Origin: Pistacia vera
Lineage: Eukaryota; Streptophyta; Magnoliopsida; Sapindales; Anacardiaceae
Length of the DNA stretch: 64,000 nucleotides
Assembly (NCBI RefSeq): GCF_008641045.1
Contig: NW_022196593.1
Span: 248,001 to 312,000 of the forward strand
Reading direction: 5' to 3'
Positions 36,454 through 48,109 of this stretch are shown here, one piece after another (the stretch's first letter is position 1; each line of letters begins with the position of its first letter). Made by a program: the position numbers and the translations under genes. The notes under the pieces are model-generated. The model was not told the origin of the DNA. It saw only the letters and a list, made by a program, of their open reading frames with translations, and did not search any database.

Positions 36454-37260
36454 TTTCAATCCTGAATTTTCTGTAAAGGTTACAATTGTAACAGACTTGA
36501 AAAATGTAATATTGTTGTAGACTGTAAGGGACTGTTTTAAAGACCATTTGTCTGTTCCTTCCGGGATTGGTTTCAAATATGTTGCTACTTAGTTTTATTC
36601 CACCACATCAAGTAGAACATACTACCTATTATCAACATCAATTATACAGGAAAATTTCGTAAATAATTTTATTGTAACACAATGACCTATACGAAGGGCA
36701 CCATCTTAAATAAATGTTTAACTGTTGCAACAGCTCCGCAGCTGGTTTTAAACTGCCGGCACATTTTTGTCCTGAGCTTCTTATGGAAGATTTTGTTTCT
36801 AAATGTCTTACTAGACCTGCACTTAGATGACTTGAAATTCCAGTCGTCTCTATTTCTAGTTTTAGCTTTTGTGCTAAACCTCACAAAAAAGGAAACAAAT
36901 GGGAGTTTGCTGCTCAGAGTGAGCTGAAATGTGGGCGTCTCAAGGGTGGCATTTTTCCCTTGGTGATTACGAAGACAGCATTCATGAGAGCTTTCAGAGT
37001 ATCAAGAATCTTCATCCAATGTAACACAGTTATTATTTCAAACAAGGTGTGTATAATTTTATGATATCAAGATGGTTGAAACCTGAAATTCATAAGAGAA
37101 AGAACAATGGGGGCAAAGGAGTTTGCTCTAATATATTATGCAATATGATGCTGGGCATCAATTGACTGACGTATAGAACGATTTCATTAGATCAACACAA
37201 TAAGTATCTTGCTGATACATTATTTCAAAAGAAAAATAAAATCAAGTACAGCATATTATC
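36265..37260. repeat. Duplicated segment: hydrolase 3' end and flank, copy 1
   Basis: Intron 9, exon 10 and about 800 bases of 3' flank of the hydrolase gene match 55,655-56,690 closely (for example AAAGTATGAGAACAATACGA against AAAGTATGAGAACATTACGA). It is followed in both places by the C-terminal part of an RLP on the minus strand. Apart from the duplication, 36,454-37,260 shows no gene. Confidence 0.85.
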
Positions 37261-37272
37261 AACATGAATAAA

Positions 37273-37406
37273 ACTATGTGCACTAACCAATGTGTACTAA
37301 TCCAAGTACTAACATTGGAAATTTGAAATTCCCTTCAAATTTTTTTTTTTTTTCAAATTTCTAATGTTAGTATTTGGATTAGTACACATTGGTTAGTGTA
37401 CATAGT
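37273..37406. mobile_element. Hairpin MITE
   Basis: Near-perfect inverted repeat: ACTATGTGCACTAACCAATG on the left, and the right arm ends CATTGGTTAGTGTACATAGT. Arms of about 60 bases flank a T-run. It sits where the related copy at 56,700-57,000 has the RLP stop and membrane-span coding part, which is missing here. Confidence 0.75.
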
Positions 37407-37805
37407 ATTACTCTCCTTCAAGTTGTTTATGAGACAGGTATAGGACTGCAAGAAACGTCATTCTTTTCAACTGCCATGGAATTTTCCCATGAAGTCTGTT
37501 TGAAAAGAGGTCTAAGGATTCTAGATCTGCGAAATTTCCCAATGACAAAGGGATGTTGCCAGTTAGGAAGTTTTGAGAAACGTTGAGCAGTCGAAGTGAT
37601 CGAATCTTTCCAATTAAATCAGGAATTCCCCCACGAAAGCTATTGTTTGAAAAATCAATGGTACTGAAAATAGTGAGGAATTTCACCAGTTTAACTTCAT
37701 TCTTTTTTACAAGCAATGTCAATGAATCTTCATAATATGATTCACCCATATACTGCAGATTCCTTTAAGCCTCACCACTAATATCCATCACAGATTTCAT
37801 GTTCT

Positions 37806-38102
37806 CAAAATAGAATAGGGTTTGGGATATGATCTGTTTATATGAGGAACAGAGACCTCCAAGAATAAGCGATAGAGAGATTAATTGACAAAATTCTTCA
37901 TTGATAACCACGATCTAGATTTAGACTATTATACATCTTACACTTTGACTCCAAATGACTCCCAAAATACTCTAATTGTCTAATTCAAATCTAATAAATT
38001 ATTCTATCATAATCATAAAAGGATAATAAGATAATCATAATTCTATCCTAATAACATAATTATAAAAGACTTAACATAATTATCCCTAGAATAATCCTAA
38101 CA
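37806..38102 (-). mobile_element. Short solo-LTR-like insertion in RLP pseudogene 1
   Basis: About 0.3 kb absent from the intact RLP at the matching place (46,250). Read on the minus strand it starts TGTTAGGATTATTCTAGGGA and ends CCCAAACCCTATTC. AAAATA occurs at both edges and may be the target duplication. It looks like a small solo LTR. Confidence 0.55.
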
Positions 38103-39071
38103 AAATACCTTGCTAGCAGCAAACCACTGAAATTGTTGTTCAAGAGATCAAAGATTCACAACTTAGAGAAAGAATTTTTCGCCATTGGATCATCGACTAG
38201 ACCATGAAATTTATTGGAGCGTGGAACAAGAACTTGTAATTCCGGAAGAGTTCTCAACCACTGCAAAAATGTATCATTTATGTTGTTGTTTTCGAAAACA
38301 GAATTTCCAACATTGTACAATTGATCAAAGATGGTGGAACTGTCCCTTCAAATCTATTGCCATTGAAGTTAAGGGTCCTTAAATTGTTACCCTTTGCAAA
38401 TGTTTGAGGAATGGTGCCATGAAACCTATTCTTTCGTAGAACCATCACATGCAAACTATTGCTAAAGTTTCCCATGCATTTTAGAATGGTGCCACTCAAG
38501 CAATTATTAGAAAGGTCAATGTTAGAGTCATGAAAATGACTCTATTAAAGTGATTTAATACACTTTGTTATGATTTAATTGACTATATATCGAGACAATT
38601 TATGAATTTATTGATGAAAAATAGCATTTTAATGTTTTCTTACGAATTTTTCATGTTTGAAATGATTTTAGAAATGGTGTGAGTTGGTATTAGCTAGGTT
38701 GTGGTTGATGGATTATGATTGATTTTGTCTCATTTATGTTTATCAAGGGGTAAAATGTCATATTTCCAAGGAGTTGATTTTGTCACCTTTTAAATGTGCA
38801 AGGACTAAAAAAATTATTAGTCGTGAAAATGTAGCCAGCCGCCTCCCATCAAACCCTAGCCACCATCCACCATTTTTTGGCGACTCTTCATCTTTCAAAA
38901 CTTCGATTGGCCATCACCTCCATCATCTCCTTGAAGATCTTCTGCTGCCATTCATCATCATTTTCACTGCCATGTCTCTTGGTATTCCGACGTCGATTTA
39001 GCTTCCCCAAGTGGCAGTCATCCTTCCCTTAGCGTTCCCGAGCATTTCAGCCGCCGTTCAGCAACATCCGT

Positions 39072-41185
39072 TGTAACGCCCAACATGGAGATACATGATT
39101 TAAATTATGTTTTATAGCCCTTGGTTAATTTTTGTTAGAATTATGTTAAGAGAATATGAAGAAATGCCTTAAAACTTGCATTAAGGGTAAAATGGTATTT
39201 TCAATCAAAATTAGTTGAAAAAGTGGGGAGTGAAAAGAGAGAGAATTTCATAGAGAATACAAAAAAAATAAGGGCATTATGGTAATTGACTAAGGGACAA
39301 GGATGAAATTTCAAAAAAAGCGTAAGGGCAAAATGGGAAAGCATGTTTATAAAATAAGATGATAAGGGTTTGTAACCCTTATTTCCTTCATTCCACCGCC
39401 ACTCTCCTCCTTCATTTTCTCTCAAATTTTCATTCACTTCTCCAAGGAATTTGAGGGCTTTTGAGTAGATTTTCATAGGGTTTTGATTCTAGGCATCAAA
39501 AGGTAAGAATTCATGCTTTTTATCTATGATTTATTTGTGTAAAAGTTAAGTTCTTATGAAGTTTATGCTTAGGGTTAAGAGAAGATTTGAATCCAACAAG
39601 AGTAGAGAGCTTAGGAGAGACAACTCAAACATAAGGTAAGTAAATTCCACTCAAATCCAACTCAAGGTAAGTAAATTCCACTCAAATCCAACTCAAGTTA
39701 AAGTTTAAGAAAATCAAGTGAGTAGAGATTTCCTTTAACTATGTATATGTTATGATTATTGAGAAATTGAGATGAGATGGATGATTATTTATGCTTGTTG
39801 TTGGATATATTTGAATATGAGGAGTGTATGTGATGGTTTGATGATGGGTTGAAATTGGAAGAATTGGAGAAATCTTTTGGGAGTGTTTGTGCCGTGTAGG
39901 TATGGTGATGATATAAGAAAGTTTTTCTCTCAATTTGGGTGGCTTAAGAAACCAATAGAATGATAATTAAATTAGGGTTTGTTCATGCACAAGTATTGTT
40001 TGATGAAATGCCTAAGAGAAGTATGAATGGAGTAGAAACGTTAATTTTATGTAACATTGCATATGTGCATTTCAGAAGTGCATTTAAGTAAGAAATTTTA
40101 AGCATGAGTCATCCATATGCATATAATTGTGTATGTCTAGAAACTTAAGAAAGAATGAAGAATAAAGAATAAAGAATAAGGAATAAAGAAAGAAAGAATA
40201 AAATACTCTAAGAATAAAGAGAATGGAAGAATAAGCATTAAAGAATTAAAGAGTGTTAAAGAAGAGAAAAGAATAGGTTGTTGTGATGGGGAACCGTGAG
40301 TGTTAAGAAGAAATTCCCACATACACGCCACCTTAATTAAGTGGCATAAGAAGAAGAAGAATTGTACGACCCGTAAAAGTGTATGTGGATGAGGGTTGTA
40401 CCAAGAAGAATTTCCTACATGCATGCCACCTTAATTGAGTGGCCTAAGAAGAAAGAAGAAAGAAGAATTTGTACGGTCTGTAGAGTGCATGTAGATGAGG
40501 ACTGTACTCACTCACACGACCAAGGTTCCAAATCCATACATCAACCCAGTCCGATCGGCAAAGAATAAGAAAAGAAAGAATGAGAAAAGAAAGAATAAGA
40601 ATAAGAAAGAATAAGAAAAGAAAGAATAAGAATAAGAAAGAATGAGAAGGCTTGAACAAGCAAAGAAAAGAAAAGAAATAGAACAAGAAAATAGAAATAA
40701 GAAAGAAAAAGCATTTTATGCATTATTGCATATGCATTTTATTCATGCATATTGCCATGAATTTCATCATGGTTAGGAAGAATAGAAAGAATAAGAAAGA
40801 AAGAATAGAGAGAAGTAGAAAGAAAGAAAAGAACAGTGAGAGTTAGAAACAGAGAAAGAAACAGAGAAGGAATTAAGTAAGGAAAGAACCTAAGAAGGAG
40901 AAGAGTTAATGGATTTACTTACTGAGCATTTTTATGCTCACCCTGTTGTTTTTTCCATATTTTTGCAAGAAATAGGTGAGCAGCAGTCGAAAGGACGTCG
41001 ACAAGCGAGGAGGATTGGCATTATTGTTCACTGTCGCTAAGTTTTTGTACTCGTTATTTTGATATATGTAAAGAATTATGTTTTGTAAGTGAAGGAAAAT
41101 TTGGGCCCAACTATTTTCATCTACTAATTATGTATGTTGTTATTGTATATGTTCTAAAGTATACTAGTAGAAAGTAGTTATTACA
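39072..41185 (+). mobile_element. Solo chromovirus LTR with perfect 5-bp duplication
   Basis: Starts TGTAACGCCC and ends GTAGTTATTACA, flanked by TCCGT on both sides (39,067-39,071 and 41,186-41,190). Its layout matches the gypsy LTR at 305: TTCCACCGCCA near 39,391, a donor-like AGGTAAGAATTC, TACTGAGCATTTTTATGCTC near 40,920, and AGCAGTCGAAAGGACGTCG near 40,982. It belongs to the same lineage but a different, diverged family. The middle (40,140-40,900) is an AAGAATAAG-type repeat. Confidence 0.9.
40140..40900 (+). repeat. AAGAAAGAATAAG-type simple repeat tract
   Basis: Long purine-rich tract made of AAGAAAGAATAAG variants, with only scattered pyrimidines, inside the solo LTR. It generates Phe/Leu/Ser-rich frames on the minus strand that are not proteins. 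Confidence 0.7.
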
Positions 41186-42849
41186 TCCGTCATGAGTCCA
41201 TTTGCGCCGCTGTGTCTTTGCTCATTCCAGCCAAGGTTCTTCCACTTCCCGGTGTCGATTTGTCTCCCCAACTATCGGTCATCTCTCCTACAGCTCCCAG
41301 CCACCTTGCTATCACAGTTTTAGCCACAGCCGACATGTTTTCACTGAGATTCGCCGTCACCGACGATGATCGTTCACCTTTTCATGTCCTTTGGTCTTCC
41401 TCAGCCACCAATCTCTCATTCGAATTGCCGGCGATGTGTTTCCCACATTTGGCAGTGACCGGTTAGACCCTTCAGCCATTATCAGCTCACCATGAGCGGT
41501 TGATCTCCGGTTGCCGTTAGGCAGAGGCGAGACTAGGATTCAAGCTATAGTTTTCTTCGCTTAAACTTTTGACTAATTGGATTATTAATTACACATTGAA
41601 GATATGATTTGATTGTTGTGTATTGTGATTTGAGGTTTGCTTTGTTCCAATATGATTACAATATGATGCATGATTTAAATTATGAAATGCTTTGTTGGAT
41701 TGTGTTCGTTGTAAAATCAAACTGATTGCATCTTGAATGTTGGGCTTGAAAGTTCTGAATGATGGATTATAGTTTCCAATTGTTTCTATACTGATTACAA
41801 TCTTGCTATATATTGTTATTCAGTAATGTTTCTACTATATATGATTTCATTCAAGTGTGATAAATTTGTGATTGTATTACAAGGATTATGGATTGTGTTT
41901 ATTCTCTCTGTACCAATTAGTGGTTTTAATTGATTGAGTCTCTTTGTTAATTGAAGATAGTCTTTAACCAATCAACATGTAACTAAGATAACAGGGAGAC
42001 ATGATAGATTATACTTGGTTGTGGAAAGACTTTTTATGTGATTTGTCTAGCCTTGTAGGTTTAGGAAATCTAAGAGTGAGAAGAAGAATTGCGTGCTAAT
42101 TCTGAGTTGAGCCGAAGCCTTAGGGCAACACCTTTAACATTGTGTTTCAGTTAGTAATTAGATTTCCTGAAATTATTTTCTTAGGATACTAGTTGATTAA
42201 AACTTGTCATTTTTACTTTCGTTTACCCAATCATACCTTAGGTTGAGAGTCTTTGCTCTCTATGGATTCGACCCTAATTACTGCTACTTACATGACAACC
42301 GGTTCAACAAGGACTTCATTGTCCCTCATTTTACATATTAAATGAGGTATTTCTCCATTTAGATTATTGTTTGAGATAAAAAATACTTTTATATTAGGTG
42401 GTGGAACTGGAGCTGGTCCTTCAAACAAGTTGGAACAAAAGTCAAGATATTGAAGGTTCTTCCATTGAAGTCATTTAATGCCTGTCAACAAGTTTATGAA
42501 AAATTAAACTCTAAATCCTATTTGTTAGTCTGATCCTTTGTTTTCCAAAGTTCCAAAGTTTGTACAAGTACAGAATTAAACCAAAATATGCGTAAGTCTT
42601 ATAATAAATTTTTGAAAATAGATTGTAAATCAACCTAGATCATAAGAACAAAGAAAATCAAAAGATAGCCAATAGAATTCTTAACATAAAACTAACGATA
42701 TTGCAAATAAGAGAGATTTCCGAGAAATATATAAACCTAAGTTCCTTCAAATTTTTAAACAATGGAGTGCAAAAGATTTAATGGATAAATTAATCAAGCA
42801 AAGAAGGATTATTTATCTTACCAACCCCCTTCAAAGATTCAGTTCAAAT

Positions 42850-43350
42850 GATTTGGTTAGGAGATTATACAACGGAAAACATACATTTGAGATTAATAAC
42901 ATAGAAATAAAATCACACCACAAAAAGAGACACTACATTTACGTGGTTCAAAATAACCTGGCTACATTCACAGATGAGAGAAATCCACTATAGTTTCATA
43001 AATACGATATACAAGAGTACACGACACTATCATAAATCTGGTATATAATTAACAGACCAGTACCTAAAGTGAAAACAATCCTAATTTTTAAGACACTCTA
43101 CCCATGGTGTCTTATAGCCCTTACATAAAATATCTTATGTTCTAACATTCTCTCATAACCTTCAATTGGTTCTCACCCCTATATTTATACACAATATATT
43201 TCAATTCTTAATAGGATTCTCATAATTCTATTTCTATTTACAATTGTATTCTTTATTAAAAGGTTTTTCTATGCGATTTATAAAATCATAGTTGAATGAA
43301 CTTGGTTAAAGACATACAATTTAACATGAAAATAAATAGGAAAACGAACC
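42850..43350. mobile_element. LTR-like remnant in exon 1 of RLP pseudogene 1
   Basis: About 0.5 kb that splits the exon 1 homology. It contains ACATTTACGTGGTTCAAAAT followed by GGCTACATTCAC, a form of the TGGTTCGG...CTACGTCCAC block common to plant LTRs and also seen at about 19,690 and 44,350. Ends not resolved. Confidence 0.45.
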
Positions 43351-43482
43351 ACAATATCCCAATAGATTCTGGAGCTTTCAAAGTTCTACGGGAAGCTAGT
43401 TAGAAGGATGTTCATGGTCCCAAAGTCAGCTAGTTGGAAGGATCTAGTAAGCGACCCAAGAACTTCGAGCTCTGATACCAAT

Positions 43483-44516
43483 TGTCATGACCCTATTTAT
43501 TTCACCATTAGATAACTCAAGCTTGCTAGTTTTGAGAATAAGAGAGAACACTCACTCAAACTCATAAGATTATGCTAGAGAAAAGAGTATTCTTTATTAC
43601 TTAAGCTTATAATTCTTGGATGGTTTGGCCAAATGAGGCCTCCCCCTATTTAGAACAATCTTAACTTATTATGAACGGTCTAGATTTACACAATGTTCCA
43701 CATTCAATGGTGGAGATTTAAGACCTAAAATCTTCTACCAACTACCAATAATTCAAGAGATACCTGCAAATGTGTAGAGAACTCAAGAGAGTTCTAGAAT
43801 TTTGTGAAGGGGGCTAGAACTTTTCTAGCTTGAGATTTCTACCAAGTATTTGATGAAATGCTTGTGAGGCGTCACACATGGCAAATAATTGAAAAAACTA
43901 ATGATTGTGTTATGCCTAAAATATATGTTGACGTCACCTCCACCAATTAGCTCTTAGTAGGCATCTCCGCCAACCTCCAATTCAGAATGATATTTTGTGT
44001 AGCCATCTGCCAAAATTTCATTTAATTTAAGGATATGAATGAAAGCTTCCAACGAATCAAAAGGAAGGCAGATCTTCACCAAATCAAGACAACTTATAAA
44101 AACACTTATTAACTTAAGCTGAAAAGAGTATAAATAGGCAACTCCACTCCTCACAACGGGATCGATTATCAAATTCACATATTTGTTTTACAGAAAAAAT
44201 AGCAAATATACACTACTAAAAGAGATCGACTTATCATTATCCTAGAATACTTCAAGTACTTGTAACCATTGAGAGATCGTTCTCTTTGTAATCTTCATTA
44301 GTGATCATAAAAGAAATCATAATACAAACATAGTGGATGTAGGACTTGCTCATAGCATCCGAACCATTCTAAAACTCTCACTTGTCAGCTTGTTATTTAC
44401 GTACTAAGTAACAAGCATCATCACTGCATCATAAACACATCTCACAATCACCTCACATGTAACCTCTTAGCACTTTATATGTGCGTAGTCGTTAGTGTGA
44501 AAATTACGTATTAATA
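43483..44516 (-). mobile_element. LTR with adjacent primer-binding site, minus strand
   Basis: The minus strand begins TATTAATACGTAATTTTCAC, which resembles the LTR start at 19,577, and ends GGGTCATGACA. Two bases further is TGGTATCAGAGC (43,469-43,480), the standard initiator-tRNA primer site. The block separates the RLP start codon region from the rest of exon 1. No internal coding region remains beyond the primer site. Confidence 0.65.
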
Positions 44517-44555
44517 GACTGGAAGAACAGCAACAACACTCATCACTAGTTTCAT

Positions 44556-45538
44556 TGTTGCTAGTTAATTTCAAAGTCTTTTATTACTATAAAACATGCC
44601 AATGACCCGTGAGACACGGTTTGAAATTTCTCAATTCTTGTGCGAAACTGACAGTCAATTTGGAAAAAGTGGCTTTGAGAACTATTTGCAGGTAATTTCC
44701 TGGGATAGTGCTCTCCCCCCAGACTTGAAAGATATTTCACCATTAGATGTCCACAGTGGACTTCTAAGTCAATAAAAGGATAAATGGATCTAAATTTTAT
44801 ATTTACACTCGTTAAACTATTGATATTTGACTCTTAATTTGAGTAAATAAAGTCTGGGAGAAAATGAACATAATACAATGGTTTCATTTTCATATGCAAA
44901 ATCAGCTCATCAACGAGCTTGACTTAAAAAAGTTTCGCCAATAAATTAATTAAAACTTAAAAGACAGTGCAGACCTCGTAAGAAATGACGAAAAAGTCCT
45001 CATCATTCTTGATAATTCCTGGGAAATATTAGGCTTAGAAGAAATTGGGAAGTTAGCTCTCCTGGGTTGAATCACGGTTCTTAAGGCACTGGACATTTCA
45101 AGAGAATGCAGTGGCATGGTAACTGCAATTTTGACAGTTTCAAATGTATTAAGACCGAAAAATTTAGACTACTTTGGAATTCTATATGTTGATGATATTG
45201 AAGAATTCCCAATCTTGTTTTTTTTGGGTTTCCGAATGGACATTGTTTTTCTTTTTTTGAATTAGTCCTGGTTAAAACTAGGGGTTAAAACATGGTTTAT
45301 CAGCAAACTGTGATTGTTCCAAGATGTGCTGACTAAATTAGACCATACAATTACAGAACTTTCTGTCAATAAGGGCAAAAGGGTTTTGTATAATTTGAAG
45401 AGATCCGGACAATTGAATTTAAATTCATAAGAGAAAGAACACTGAGGCAGAAGGAGAAGACAGTTTGCTATTGCTAAAGTCGGTTACATTATGTATGGCT
45501 GATACATGATACCAAAAAGAGAAAACTACTTTCAAACA
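44556..45538. other. Spacer between RLP pseudogene 1 and the intact RLP
   Basis: The left part resembles the 5' flank of the intact RLP (compare 44,600-44,680 with 48,170-48,230). The right part, from about 45,420 (AAATTCATAAGAGAAAGAAC), matches the spacer downstream of the other RLP copies at 37,088 and 56,452. This shows a tandem unit boundary. No gene seen. Confidence 0.6.
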
Positions 45539-48109
45539 CTAATTTCTTCTTCTTTTCTGTTTGTTCTTAATCCTTCTCACCGTTTTGTGGGAATTCCCTT
45601 CAACTGCGTTTACAAGCCATTGAGGCTTTCTTGTTGTGAACACAAGACATCCAATAATCAATCCAAACGCCGTCCCACATCCATAACCCATCAACACAAC
45701 TTTCCAACCAAAATCTTTTTCAGAGTCTGTATCACCTGATCTCGGGGATGGCTGGGAAGGCTCACCGCTGCTGCATTTCTTCTTTAATGGAACTCCACAT
45801 AATCCCCAGTTTCCTTCGTACGAATCACTTGAGAATGTACCGAATTGGTTCCCTTCAGGAATACGTCCCATAAGGTGGTTTTGTGACAGGTTCAGCAAAG
45901 AGAGAAATGTCAAATCAGTTAACTGCCATGGAATTCTCCCGCCAAGTTTGTTTGAAGAAAGGTCTAAGACTTCGACTCCTTTCAAATTGCCCAACGATGG
46001 AGGAATCTGACCTGTAAGATTGTTTTGAGAAAGGTTGAGGTGATTAAGTGCTCGAAGCTTTCCAATTACTTCTGGAATCTTACCATTAAAGCTATTATTC
46101 GAGAAATCAATGGTATAGAAAATAGTAAGAATTTTCACTAGTTTAACCTCGAGCTTTTTCACTACAAGCGTCACTGAATCATCATAATACCTGTCTCCCA
46201 TATACTGAGGCTTCTTTTTAACTTCAACACTCATCATGGATTTCATATTCTCAAAGTAACTCACAGGTAATGAACCACTAAAATTGTTGTTCGAGATATC
46301 AAAAATTCTCAACTTAAAGAAAGAAGTACTATTGGCTTTAGGATCCGTTACAAGACCATAAAATTTATTAGAACGAAGAACAAGAACCTGTAATGCCGGA
46401 AGGCTTCCCAACCATTTTGGGAAGGACCCGTTTATCTTGTTATTTCCCAGATCTAGGACTTCCAACTTTGTACAATTAAGCAAAGATGTTGGGATTGGCC
46501 CTATCAATTCATTGCCATTGAAGTTGAGAGTCCTCAAGTCATTGCCCTTTGTAAATACTCCAGGAATGTTGCCACGAAACTTATTCTCCTGCAGATCCAA
46601 CACGCGCAAACTGTTGCTGAAGTGTCCCAAGCATTCTGGAATGGTACCCGTCAAGCTATTGTTGGAAAGATCAAGAACTTCAAGGGTACTCATATTGCTT
46701 ATTAAATGAGGTATTTCTCCTGTCAGATTATTGTTTGATACTAAAAAGACTTTCATGTCAGGTGGCGGAACTGGAATTGGTCCTTCGAACAAGTTGGAAC
46801 GAAGGTCAAGATATTGAAGATTCTTCCATGGAAGTTGTTTGACGCCTGTTACAAGTTGTAGGAAACATATATGTAAAATTGAATCAGATCTATAAACTCT
46901 ACTAATTGTTTGAAAATATTTTTGGATCACGAATCAAAGGCACACTTAAGTTTCTTACAATTTTCCAAAATAGATTTAAACATGGTAGTTGTAAGATCAG
47001 TTAAGTTGTCAACAATATGAACAATGGTGGCATCAACTCAGCCACACCGTTCTGAAGATAATAGAACCCAGGAGCTTCCTTTTGTCTCAGCCTATGTTTT
47101 CTGAAATTCTTGAGTCAGTTGACTATTATAAGTAATTTTTTTCACACACCGATTCTCCCATAATCTATTTTTATATTCGCACTCAAAAGTAACACGAGTT
47201 GTTTTTTCACAATAGAAATCTGCTTGCGATTAGTAAAAGAGTACCACTAGCCTTACAAAGAGGCATACAAAGAAACAATCCATACCTTTCAAATTTATGA
47301 TTGTCTCTCTCTCTCTCTCTCTTTTTCCATTCTTTTAAGGACAGTAATTGTCTCTTTGTATGCCTGGGCTAGTGCTACTCTTAGTAAAATACCAAAATGA
47401 CTTCCAAATAATTTGTTATTTTAAAAAAATAAAATTGCTGTCAAAATGTCATTGCCAGGCAACTGTTATCATTGGCAACAGCCACCCAGCCATCGAAAAC
47501 CGGCCACCAATATTGGAGAATATCACAGATAGGCATCCAACAGTATTCTAAAAATAATTCTTAATAAAATTGTTAGTAAATTACCCAAAAAAAAAAACAG
47601 AGTAAACTACAGTTTATCAGGCAACCTATAACTTTGGGTTATAACTGATTAATTTCGAAGCACAACTATAAGTGTGATAATGGTAAAAGCTACATAATTC
47701 CAAATGCATCATGATTCCTAAATAAATAAATAAAATTCTCAGTATAGAACTTACATAGATAAGAAAAAAGGTCAAGATATTGAAATATGAGTGATTAATT
47801 TCCAAAAGACATCAATATTACAATTTCAAGTGTAATTAAAATGATAAAGGAAAGAAAGATTGTTATCTTACCAACCGTTTTTGGCTGCTCATAAGCTGCT
47901 TTAAGAGTTCTACGAGGGAGGTCGGAGTCGGAAGAGTCAAGGCGATTGGAAGGATCTTGATTAAACCTTAAAAGATCTTGTTTCTCACTCTTGAAGAATC
48001 CCAAGTCAGATCGTCCACTGCAGAAGCTACTATTAATGGTTAAAAGGGCAAGTAACACAATAAAAAGAATGGTTGCAGGAGCAGCAACAATACTCATGGA
48101 TTCTTTCAT
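45539..48109 (-). CDS. Shortened LRR receptor-like protein, two exons
   Basis: Membrane receptor-like protein of the Cf/RLP type, without a kinase; the family acts at the cell surface in immunity or development. Exon 1 is 48,109-47,872 and exon 2 is 46,845-45,539. GT-AG splicing joins TV-G-VKQLPW in frame, giving 514 aa. Residues 1-30 are a signal peptide (ATILFIVLLALLTI). A degenerate N-cap follows: EKQDLLRFNQDPSNRL is there, but the usual Trp-x-Cys-Cys-x-Trp is absent. Twelve LRRs run from about 90 to 445, with an island (MGDRYYDDSVTLVVKKLEV) after the eighth, as in full RLPs. Then a cap with GNWGLCGVPLKKKC, an acidic stretch, one membrane span (about 462-482, GYGCGTAFGLIIGCLVF) and a basic tail. 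Typical relatives have twice as many LRRs, so the N-terminal repeats are lost. The same layout in pseudogenes 1 and 3 suggests that the short form was duplicated. Confidence 0.85.

Larger units (their letters stand above)
38520..42305. mobile_element. Unclassified element in RLP pseudogene 1, itself carrying a solo LTR
   Basis: Interrupts an LRR codon stretch: the host ends AGAAAGGTCAA and resumes GGACTTCATTGT at 42,311, as judged from the intact RLP near 46,670. The start is TGTTAGAGTCATG and the end is GGATTCGACCCTAATTACTG then CATGACAACCGGTTC. A duplication is weak (GTCAA / AACAA). Excluding the nested solo LTR, about 1.7 kb remains. No polyprotein is visible; short frames such as 38,774-39,001 are His/Pro/Leu-rich and not recognisable. 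It may be a solo LTR or a non-autonomous element. Confidence 0.65.
37407..44555 (-). pseudogene. RLP pseudogene 1, fragmented by several insertions
   Basis: Reads on the minus strand and matches the intact RLP at 45,539-48,109 piece by piece. The signal-peptide start is at 44,555 (MKLVMSVVAV). The rest of exon 1 is near 43,365-43,460 and 42,830-42,845. The start of exon 2 is 42,490-42,312, LRRs follow at 38,518-38,110 (LRTLNFNGNRFEGTVPPSL) and then 37,800-37,412 (TIDFSNNSFRGGIPDLIGKI). Between these lie an LTR (43,483-44,516), an LTR-like block (42,850-43,350), an element of about 3.8 kb (38,520-42,305) and a 0.3-kb LTR-like block. Its C-terminal end is lost at the MITE. It cannot make a receptor. 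Confidence 0.85.

Noticed and set aside
40137..40723. Minus-strand Phe/Leu/Ser-rich frames as membrane proteins
   Set aside because: They arise from the AAGAAAGAATAAG simple repeat in the solo LTR.
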